This document shows, piece by piece, positions 57,709 through 64,000 of a stretch of DNA of 64,000 bases. The stretch is taken from contig NZ_BBWR01000008.1 in NCBI RefSeq assembly GCF_001463905.1, positions 310,001 to 374,000 of the forward strand, written 5' to 3'. This DNA comes from Aureimonas frigidaquae. GTDB lineage: Bacteria; Pseudomonadota; Alphaproteobacteria; Rhizobiales; Rhizobiaceae. Position numbers and translations under genes: made by a program. The notes beneath the pieces were generated by a model. It did not search any database and was not told the DNA's origin. It saw nothing but the letters and a program-made list of their open reading frames with translations. Position 1 is the stretch's first letter, and each line of letters starts with the position of its first letter.

Positions 57709-60239
57709 GCCGGACGATACCCACGCCGGCCGAGGGCCGGCCGAACCCGATCGGCCTGCACCGCGCCCTGCACGAGATCTGGAAGACCGATGGCGGCTTG
57801 GGGCGGCTCGCTTCCGTCAATCATACGATCCTCGGCCGGCGCTTCATGATCGCGGCCTTCGTCTTCTTCTGCATCGGCGGCGTTTTGTCGATGATCATCC
57901 GCGCGCAGCTCGCCACGCCGGGCAGCGCCTTTATCGGGCCGGCGGTCTATAACCAGATCTTCACCATGCACGGCACGGTGATGATGTTCCTGTTCGCCAT
58001 CCCGATGTTCGAGGGCTTTGCCATCTACATGCTGCCCAAGCTTCTGGGCGCGCGGGACATGGCCTTCCCACGGCTGACGGCCTATGGTTTCTGGTGCTAC
58101 GTCTTCGGCGGCTCGATCCTGATCGTGGCGATGCTGGCGGGCGTCGCGCCGGATTCCGGCTGGTTCATGTACACGCCCCTGTCATCGGGCGTGTATTCGC
58201 CGGGCATCAATTCCGATGTCTGGCTGCTCGGCATCACCTTCGTCGAGATTTCCGCCGTGGCGGCGGCGGTGGAGATCACCGTATCGATCCTGACCATGCG
58301 CGCGCCGGGCATGTCGCTCGCCCGCATGCCCCTGCTCGGCTGGTACATCCTGGTCACGGCCGGCATGATGCTGGTGGGGTTCCCGCCGCTCATCCTCGGC
58401 TCGATCCTCCTGGAGGTGGAGCGCGCCTTCGACATTCCCTTCTTCGACCCGACACGCGGCGGGGATTCCCTCTTGTGGCAGCACCTCTTCTGGCTGTTCG
58501 GCCATCCGGAGGTCTACATCATCTTCCTGCCGGCCGCGGGCGCCATCTCGACCATGCTGCCGGCGCTCGCGGGGCGGCCCATCGTCGGCTACAGCTGGAT
58601 CGTCGTGGCGGTGATCGCCGTCGGCTTCCTGTCCTTCGGCCTGTGGGTCCACCACATGTTCGCCGTCGGCATCCCGCACCTGGCCCTGGCCTTCTTTTCG
58701 GCGGCCAGCGCCCTGGTGGCGGTGCCGACGGCGGTCCAGGTCTTTGCATGGCTGGCCACGCTCCTGTCGGGGCGGCCGCGCATGTCCCTGCCCATGCTCT
58801 ACATCTTCGGCTTCTTCTTCATCTTCGTCTGCGGGGGGCTGACCGGCGTCATGGTGGCCGTGGTGCCCTTCGACTGGCAGGCGCATGACACGCATTTCGT
58901 GGTCGCGCATCTGCACTATGTGCTGGTGGGCGGCTTCGTCTTTCCCATGCTGGCGGCCATCTACTACTGGATGCCGCATGTCACGGGTCGCAGCGCCAGC
59001 TTCGGCCTGGGTGCGGTGGCCTTCTGGCTGATCTTCATCGGCTTCAACATGACCTTCTTCCTCATGCACCTGACGGGACTGCGGGGCATGCCGCGGCGGG
59101 TGGAAACCTATCCGGATGCCGTGGGCTGGACAGAGCTCAACCTCCTGTCCTCCATCGGCGGTTTCATCACGACGATCGGCTTTGCGCTGTTCATCGTGGA
59201 TGTGGTGGCGCAGGTGGGCTTTGGCCGGCGCGCAAAGCGCAACCCCTGGAAGGCCAGGACGCTGGAATGGGCCATGCCCGTGCCACCGCCTTCCTACGCC
59301 TTCGGCTCCATCCCCCATGTGGACTCGCGCGATCCGCTGACACCGGGGCTGGGCAGCGCGCTCGCGCGGGGTGAGGGCTATCTCGGCTTCGCGCGCAATG
59401 GCTGGCAGGAAACGCTCGGCGTCAATGCGGTGACGGGGGTGGTCGAAAAGCTGATCATCCTGCCGCGCCGGACCTATCTGCCGCTGGTGACGGCCCTCGT
59501 CACCTCGACCGTCTTTCTGTCGCTCCTCTTCAGCCTGTATTGGCTGACGCCCTTCTGCTTCCTGGCGACGGTGGCGACGCTTCTGTTCTGGCTGCGGGGG
59601 CAGGGCTTCCGGGTCGATTACGGCGCGGTTCCCATCGGCCGCGGCGTATCGGTTCCGCTGGCCGGTGAAACGCCCGGCGCGCCGCCTGTCTGGGCCATGG
59701 GGGCGATCCTGATCGCCAATCTGTCGCTCTTCGCCTCGCTCGGCTTCGGCGCGTTCTTCCTGTGGCTCGTGGCGCCGTCCTGGCCCCCGCCCGATCTTCT
59801 GCAAAGCGGCTACGGATTGCTCGGCGGAGCGGTGGTGTCCGCCCTGGCGGGTGCGCTCGCCATGCGGTTCGCCGCGACGGCCAACCGCAACGGCCGTGAG
59901 GCGCGGCAAACGTGGCTGGGCGTTGCCCTTGCGGCCAATCTGTCGATCCTCGGCCTGCTTGGGCTCCTGATCCTGTGGCACCTGCCGGACCCCTTCGCGC
60001 ACGCCTATGCCGCCTCCACGCTGGCCCTTGTCTGCTACGGACTGATGCAGGCTTTCGTCGGGGCGCTTCTGACGGCGGTCGCGCTCGGCCGGGTGCGGCT
60101 CGGCTTCGTATCGGCGCGGCGGGCGGCCGCGCTCACCGTGGCGCGCATGTGGCAGGACTATACGGCGATGATCGCGATCCTCGGCGCCATCGTCATCCTG
60201 GCCATTCCGCTGCTCGTCCAGGAGGTGCCCCTGCCATGA
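57705..60239 (+). CDS. coxA: cytochrome c oxidase subunits I and III fused, with altered proton-channel residues
   Basis: An 844-residue fusion: subunit I (about 1-530) and a subunit III-like membrane part (about 560-844). Haem a ligand His89 (TMHGTVMMF), the His267-Pro-Glu269-Val-Tyr271 group, CuB ligands His316-His317 and the haem ligands in HFVVAHLHYV are intact, so it should reduce oxygen. With Paracoccus denitrificans numbering minus nine, the K-channel Lys354 is Gln345 (PTAVQVF). Asp124 is kept (Asp118), but D-channel Asn113, Asn131 and Asn199 are Ile107, Thr125 and Glu190. The gene overlaps coxB and the next gene by 4 bases each. Confidence 0.93.
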   Translation: MSRTIPTPAEGRPNPIGLHRALHEIWKTDGGLGRLASVNHTILGRRFMIAAFVFFCIGGVLSMIIRAQLATPGSAFIGPAVYNQIFTMHGTVMMFLFAIPMFEGFAIYMLPKLLGARDMAFPRLTAYGFWCYVFGGSILIVAMLAGVAPDSGWFMYTPLSSGVYSPGINSDVWLLGITFVEISAVAAAVEITVSILTMRAPGMSLARMPLLGWYILVTAGMMLVGFPPLILGSILLEVERAFDIPFFDPTRGGDSLLWQHLFWLFGHPEVYIIFLPAAGAISTMLPALAGRPIVGYSWIVVAVIAVGFLSFGLWVHHMFAVGIPHLALAFFSAASALVAVPTAVQVFAWLATLLSGRPRMSLPMLYIFGFFFIFVCGGLTGVMVAVVPFDWQAHDTHFVVAHLHYVLVGGFVFPMLAAIYYWMPHVTGRSASFGLGAVAFWLIFIGFNMTFFLMHLTGLRGMPRRVETYPDAVGWTELNLLSSIGGFITTIGFALFIVDVVAQVGFGRRAKRNPWKARTLEWAMPVPPPSYAFGSIPHVDSRDPLTPGLGSALARGEGYLGFARNGWQETLGVNAVTGVVEKLIILPRRTYLPLVTALVTSTVFLSLLFSLYWLTPFCFLATVATLLFWLRGQGFRVDYGAVPIGRGVSVPLAGETPGAPPVWAMGAILIANLSLFASLGFGAFFLWLVAPSWPPPDLLQSGYGLLGGAVVSALAGALAMRFAATANRNGREARQTWLGVALAANLSILGLLGLLILWHLPDPFAHAYAASTLALVCYGLMQAFVGALLTAVALGRVRLGFVSARRAAALTVARMWQDYTAMIAILGAIVILAIPLLVQEVPLP

Positions 60240-60598
60240 AGCGGCTTGATACCGATGGGCGCACGGTCTTTTTGATGCTCACGGCCGGCTTCGGCGCATG
60301 GTCGGTCATCTTCGTGGGGCTCTACAGCCTCTTGTCGGTGGGCTGCGCCTTCCGCTGGGACGCCATGCCGCTCGGCCCATGGTCGTTGCAGCGGGTGGTG
60401 CTGGTGGGGGCATGGCTCCTGTCGCTCCTGCCCATCGCGCTCATGCTCGCGCTCCAGTACAGGCTGTGGACCGCCGCACGGGAGGGGGAGGGCGCCGTGC
60501 CGATGGTCGTGTCGGCCGGCGCCATCCTCACGGCGCTAGCGCTGGCCGCCACGGTCTGGAATTTCGGCATGGTGACCTTCCTGTCCACATGCCGATAG
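60236..60598 (+). CDS. small membrane protein of the oxidase cluster
   Basis: A 120-residue protein with three hydrophobic segments (about 10-36, 52-70, 88-112). I do not recognise a family. Its ATG overlaps the subunit I-III stop by 4 bases, so it is translationally coupled and may be an oxidase accessory subunit; the N-terminal Arg/Asp-rich end is cytoplasmic by the positive-inside rule. Convergent with choX across 15 bp. Confidence 0.65.
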   Translation: MKRLDTDGRTVFLMLTAGFGAWSVIFVGLYSLLSVGCAFRWDAMPLGPWSLQRVVLVGAWLLSLLPIALMLALQYRLWTAAREGEGAVPMVVSAGAILTALALAATVWNFGMVTFLSTCR

Positions 60599-60613
60599 GG
60601 TTCTGACGTCCGT

Positions 60614-61570
60614 TCAGCCCGCGATCTTGGCCTTGGCTGCTTCAAGGCCCGGCTCGCCCGTCACGGTGGTGACGCCCTCCAGCCAGGGGGCGAGCGTGTC
60701 GGGATGGGCCGCCAGCCATTCGCGGGCCGCCGCCTCCGGCTCCTTGCCGTCATTCAGGATGGCGCCCATGATCTCGTTTTCGAGCGGCAGGGTGAATTCG
60801 AGGTTTGCCAGGAAGCGGCCGAGATTGGGGCAGGCTTCCGACAGGCCCTTGCGGGTGTTCGTATCCACCACGGCGCCACCGAAATTGGGGCCGAACACAT
60901 CGTCCCCGCCTTCCAGATAGGCGAGTTCGAAGTTGCTGTTCATCGGGTGCGGTTCCCAGCCCAGGAAGACGATGGGCTGCTCACCCCGCGTCTGCCGCGC
61001 AACCTGCGAGAGCATGCCCTGCTCGGAGGATTCCACGAGCTCGAAGCCGGACAGTCCGAACTGGTCCTTTTCGATCATCGTCAGAATCAGCCGGTTCCCG
61101 TCATTGCCCGGCTCGATCCCGTAGATCTTGCCATTCAGCTGCTCGCGGAACTTGGCGATGTCCGAGAAGCTCTTCAGCCCCGCATCGTAAAGATATTTCG
61201 GGACGGCGAGCGTGTATTTGGCGCCTTCCAGATTGGTGCGCACGATCTCGATCTCGCCCTTCTCGCGGTAGGGGGCGATATCGGCTTCCATGGTCGGCAT
61301 CCAGTTGCCGAGGAATACGTCGATATTGCCGTTGGCGAGCGAGGTGAAGGTGACGGGCAGGGCCAGAATGCTGGTCTGCGGCGTGTAGCCGAGCGCTTCC
61401 AGGACGACGGAGGCCGTGGCTGTCGTGGCGGTGATATCCGTCCAGCCGACATCGGCGAAGCGGACGGTGTGACAGGAGTCGGGCTCGGCCGCGATGGCGG
61501 CCTGGCCCATCATGCCCACGCTCAAAGATGCTGCGAAGGCCGTTGCGAGAAGGCGTTTTGCCGAGGACAT
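60614..61570 (-). CDS. choX: choline ABC transporter substrate-binding protein
   Basis: A 318-residue periplasmic protein with signal peptide MSSAKRLLATAFAASLSVGMMGQAAIA. The mature part has CHTVRFADVGWTDITATTATASVVLEALGY, VFLGNWMPTMEADIAPY and GIEPGNDGNRLI, the ChoX pattern; Trp residues in VGWTD, GNWMP and LGWEPHPM would form the aromatic box for the quaternary amine. The permease and ATPase genes choW and choV do not follow on this strand, where the oxidase cluster lies. GGAG precedes the start. It diverges from betI-betB across two palindromic operators. Confidence 0.9.
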   Translation of the reverse strand: MSSAKRLLATAFAASLSVGMMGQAAIAAEPDSCHTVRFADVGWTDITATTATASVVLEALGYTPQTSILALPVTFTSLANGNIDVFLGNWMPTMEADIAPYREKGEIEIVRTNLEGAKYTLAVPKYLYDAGLKSFSDIAKFREQLNGKIYGIEPGNDGNRLILTMIEKDQFGLSGFELVESSEQGMLSQVARQTRGEQPIVFLGWEPHPMNSNFELAYLEGGDDVFGPNFGGAVVDTNTRKGLSEACPNLGRFLANLEFTLPLENEIMGAILNDGKEPEAAAREWLAAHPDTLAPWLEGVTTVTGEPGLEAAKAKIAG

Positions 61571-61697
61571 GAAGTCTCCTTATCCGAAACGTGACGGGTC
61601 GGTGATATCATACAGTCATGTCGATGCGTGCTCTCCCGGCGCCCTGACCGGGCGCCACAGGCAGATTGAGACAGCTTGGCAGTTCAAGTCAACGGCA

Positions 61698-61715
61698 CTG
61701 AACGATCGTTCAGTC
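61698..61715. promoter_or_regulatory. putative BetI operator 1
   Basis: ACTGAACGATCGTTCAGT is a perfect 18-bp palindrome in the divergent choX/betI gap, 128 bp from the choX start. The core TGAACGA-TCGTTCA recurs at 61785. Confidence 0.65.
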
Positions 61716-61784
61716 GCCAAAGTGGGCGACGCAGGCAAAATTTACGCGTTTCCGTCACTCCGGCAGGGTGAAGCGCGGATCGGT

Positions 61785-61798
61785 TGAACGACCGTTCA
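61785..61798. promoter_or_regulatory. putative BetI operator 2
   Basis: TGAACGACCGTTCA repeats the operator 1 core with one mismatched central pair and lies 36 bp before the betI start. Together the two sites suit control of both divergent units by the BetI domain. Confidence 0.6.
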
Positions 61799-61833
61799 GC
61801 GAATGATATCCTGTGGGTTCATCAGGAGGTACC

Positions 61834-63942
61834 ATGTCCAGGGCAGTCGCATCAGGCCGAACCGGTGTCGAGGAAGAGCGTCGCCGCCAGCTGGTGGAGG
61901 CCACCGTCGAGGCCATGGCCGAAGTGGGCTTCGCCGCGGCGAGCCTGTCGGAGATCGCAGGGCGGGCGGGTTTTGCGCCGAGCCTCGTATCGCATTATTT
62001 CGGCGACAAGGACGGGCTTCTGGAAGCCACGCTGCGCCATCTGGCCAGCCGCGTATCGGACGCGGTGCTGATCCGCCTGCGCGATGCGGCGACGCCGCGC
62101 GAGCGTATCCAGGCGGTGATCGACGCCAATCTGGCGCCGGAAGAGTTCGACCAGCGGTCGGGCAGCGTCTGGCTGGCCTTCTGGGGCCAGGTCCTGCACT
62201 CCACGCGCCTGCGCCGCATCCAGCGCGTGTATCAGCAGCGCATGCTGTCCAACTTGCGGCACGATCTTCGGCACCTTGTCGTGGATGAGGACGCCGAGCG
62301 GATCGCGCTCGCCATCGCGGCCGTCATCGACGGGCTGTGGCTGCGTTCCACCCTGTCGCAGACGGTCGAAACCGACAGCGAGGCCGCCCGGCGCATGGCG
62401 ACCGACTTTGCCGACCGCGAGATCGCGGCGGCGCGTCCCGTGCAGGCCCGCGCCGAACTGCCCCGGCCCGCCATCGGCGAAAGCCTGCCGCTCGTGTCGA
62501 GCTTCATCGGCGGGCGCTCGGTGCGCAGTACGCGCGGCCGCAGCTTCGCCAATGTGAACCCCGCCACCGGCGAGGTGGTGGCCGAGGTCGCGATCGCCGG
62601 CCCGGACGAGGTGGAAGCCGCCATCGCCGCCGCGCGGACGGGGCAGGCCATCTGGGGCGCCATGACCGGGGCCGAGCGCGGCCGCATCCTGCAGCGCGCC
62701 GTCGGCCTCCTGCGTGAGCGCAACGACGAGCTGGCCGAACTGGAGACGATCGATACCGGCAAGCCGGTCCAGGAAACACGTGCGGTGGATATCGCCTCCG
62801 GCGCCGACTGCCTGGAATATTTTGCCGGGCTGGCCGCTTCGCTGTCCGGCGAGCAGGTCGATCTCGGCCCCCAGGCCTTCGGCTATACGCGGCGCGAGCC
62901 GCTCGGCATCGTGGCCGGCATCGGTGCCTGGAACTACCCCATGCAGATCGCCTGCTGGAAGGCCGCGCCGGCGCTGGCGGCCGGCAACGCCATGATCTTC
63001 AAGCCGGCGGAGCTGACGCCGACGACGGCTGTGCGCCTGGCGGAAATCCTGACCGAGGCCGGCCTGCCCGACGGCGTCTTCAACGTCCTGCAGGGCGATG
63101 GCAGCACCGGCCGGCTCCTGTCGCGCCATCCGGCCATCGCCAAGATATCCCTGACGGGAGAGGTCGGCACCGGCAAGAAGGTGATGGCCGATGCCGCCGC
63201 CACCCTGAAGCAGGTGACGCTGGAACTCGGCGGCAAATCCCCGCTCGTCGTCTTCGACGATGCCAGCCTGGAAGATGCCGTCTCGGCCGCGATGCTCGCC
63301 AACTTCTATTCGGCCGGTGAGGTCTGTTCCAACGGGACGCGCGTTTTCGTGCAGGAGGCGTTGCACGGCGCCTTCCTGCGGCGTCTGAAGGAGCGCACGG
63401 AACGCATGGTGGTCGGCGATCCGCTGGACCCTGAAACGCAGGTCGGCGCGCTGATCTCTCAGGCGCATATGCAGAAGGTCCTGTCCTATATGGATATCGG
63501 GCGGCGCGAGGGCGCCCGCCTGGTGACGGGCGGCAGCCGCCTGCAGGATGGCGCGCTGGCCCGCGGGGCCTTCGTGGCGCCGACCGTCTTCGACGCCTGC
63601 CGCGACGACATGCGCCTGGTGCGCGAGGAGATCTTCGGCCCGGTCATGTCCGTCCTGACCTTCCGCGACGAGGAAGAGGTCGTGGCGCGCGCCAACGATA
63701 CCGATTTCGGCCTGGCGGCCGGTGTCTTCACCCGTGATCTTGCGCGCGCGCACCGCGTCATCGCACGGCTCGATGCCGGCACGACCTGGATCAACCACTA
63801 CAATATCACGCCGATCGAACTGCCCTTCGGGGGCGTGAAGCGCTCGGGGCTCGGGCGTGAGAACGGGCGCGCCGCGCTGGATGCGCATACGCGGGTCAAG
63901 AGCGTCTACGTCAATCTCGGCTCCGTGGACTCCCCCTACTGA
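61834..63942 (+). CDS. betI-betB: BetI-BetB fusion: TetR-type choline regulator joined to betaine-aldehyde dehydrogenase
   Basis: One open frame of 702 residues. Residues about 10-195 are BetI: helix-turn-helix [41 protein letters not shown] and DGLWLRSTL near its end. After a linker rich in Ala/Arg/Pro (about 196-218), BetB runs to the end: [56 protein letters not shown], Glu in [10 protein letters not shown], catalytic Cys in [11 protein letters not shown], and [10 protein letters not shown]. BetI and BetB are normally separate (about 195 and 487 residues). The ATG at 61834 follows AGGAGGT closely; a GTG at 61813 has no such site. No stop or frameshift is visible. Confidence 0.92.
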   Translation: MSRAVASGRTGVEEERRRQLVEATVEAMAEVGFAAASLSEIAGRAGFAPSLVSHYFGDKDGLLEATLRHLASRVSDAVLIRLRDAATPRERIQAVIDANLAPEEFDQRSGSVWLAFWGQVLHSTRLRRIQRVYQQRMLSNLRHDLRHLVVDEDAERIALAIAAVIDGLWLRSTLSQTVETDSEAARRMATDFADREIAAARPVQARAELPRPAIGESLPLVSSFIGGRSVRSTRGRSFANVNPATGEVVAEVAIAGPDEVEAAIAAARTGQAIWGAMTGAERGRILQRAVGLLRERNDELAELETIDTGKPVQETRAVDIASGADCLEYFAGLAASLSGEQVDLGPQAFGYTRREPLGIVAGIGAWNYPMQIACWKAAPALAAGNAMIFKPAELTPTTAVRLAEILTEAGLPDGVFNVLQGDGSTGRLLSRHPAIAKISLTGEVGTGKKVMADAAATLKQVTLELGGKSPLVVFDDASLEDAVSAAMLANFYSAGEVCSNGTRVFVQEALHGAFLRRLKERTERMVVGDPLDPETQVGALISQAHMQKVLSYMDIGRREGARLVTGGSRLQDGALARGAFVAPTVFDACRDDMRLVREEIFGPVMSVLTFRDEEEVVARANDTDFGLAAGVFTRDLARAHRVIARLDAGTTWINHYNITPIELPFGGVKRSGLGRENGRAALDAHTRVKSVYVNLGSVDSPY

Positions 63943-63951
63943 GGCAGGTCG

Positions 63952-64000
63952 ATGAACGAGGAATGGTTCGACTATATCATCATCGGCGCGGGCTCGGCGG
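63952..64000 (+). CDS. betA: choline dehydrogenase, N-terminal fragment at window edge
   Basis: Only the first 16 codons are present: MNEEWFDYIIIGAGSA, the FAD-binding start of a GMC oxidoreductase. Position directly after betI-betB (9-bp gap) makes choline dehydrogenase the natural reading; it oxidises choline to betaine aldehyde. GGCAGG precedes the ATG. The gene continues beyond the window. Confidence 0.8.
   Translation, partial: MNEEWFDYIIIGAGSA

Noticed and set aside
58182..60002. A long minus-strand open frame opposite the oxidase subunit I-III gene
   Set aside because: Composition (Arg, Gly, His, Glu, Gln rich) is that of an antisense shadow; the plus-strand frame is a clear oxidase.
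61852..63888. A long minus-strand open frame opposite betI-betB
   Set aside because: Antisense shadow of a GC-rich gene, with no motifs; the plus strand carries a complete regulator and dehydrogenase.

Overview
The window looks like a chromosomal segment of a high-GC alphaproteobacterium of the Hyphomicrobiales (Rhizobiales). Pointers are a CpdR response regulator beside an N-formylglutamate amidohydrolase, a ROSE-like thermosensor leader before a small heat-shock gene, a TGA-N9-TCA (RirA-type) iron box before exbB-exbD-tonB, and the gltB-gltD and bet/cho genes. The genus cannot be fixed from the sequence alone.

The left half (about 1-34.3 kb) is accessory in character. It opens with a DUF805 membrane protein, then a minus-strand pair joining a PD-(D/E)XK-like nuclease to an AbiJ-like HEPN protein (a candidate phage-defence module). 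Next come an outer-membrane barrel and a four-gene exported set (DUF1254/DUF1214, HAD phosphatase, DUF1254/DUF1214, barrel). Three copies of an unexplained intergenic repeat lie in the first 9.4 kb. From 9.6 to 18.7 kb a ribose-type ABC transporter, an FAD oxidoreductase and an LVIVD-repeat protein diverge from a FadR-type regulator, a DenD-like dehydrogenase and an HbpS/GlcG-like protein; two identical-format operators lie between them. Then follow DeoR-MFS with a truncated VOC gene, an SDR/MmyB-type regulator pair, a bdcA/bdcR pair, and a peptide-type ABC transporter linked to kdgD and a second FadR-type regulator. A DCC-family protein and an ABC1 kinase close this half. A tRNA-Val(GAC), with its 3' end facing left, marks the change of character at 34.3 kb.

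The right half (34.4-64 kb) has higher GC and mostly core functions: cpdR, an N-formylglutamate amidohydrolase, hisN, an alpha/beta hydrolase, a candidate small RNA, hsp20, an Rmf/CrpP-like small protein, a threonine aldolase, gltB-gltD, a DUF459 protein and lytic transglycosylase, two enoyl-CoA hydratase-family enzymes, a VOC dioxygenase, and exbB-exbD-tonB. It continues with an unusual haem-copper oxidase cluster and ends in the glycine-betaine locus (choX, a fused betI-betB, start of betA).

The most notable observations are: (1) a single reading frame joining the BetI repressor to BetB betaine-aldehyde dehydrogenase, with two palindromic operators upstream; (2) a fused subunit I-III haem-copper oxidase whose K-channel lysine is glutamine and whose three D-channel asparagines are all replaced; (3) the nuclease plus HEPN pair; (4) a candidate minus-strand sRNA beside hsp20; (5) the dispersed 5' repeats. 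All functions are read from sequence motifs and family memory; no database search was run.
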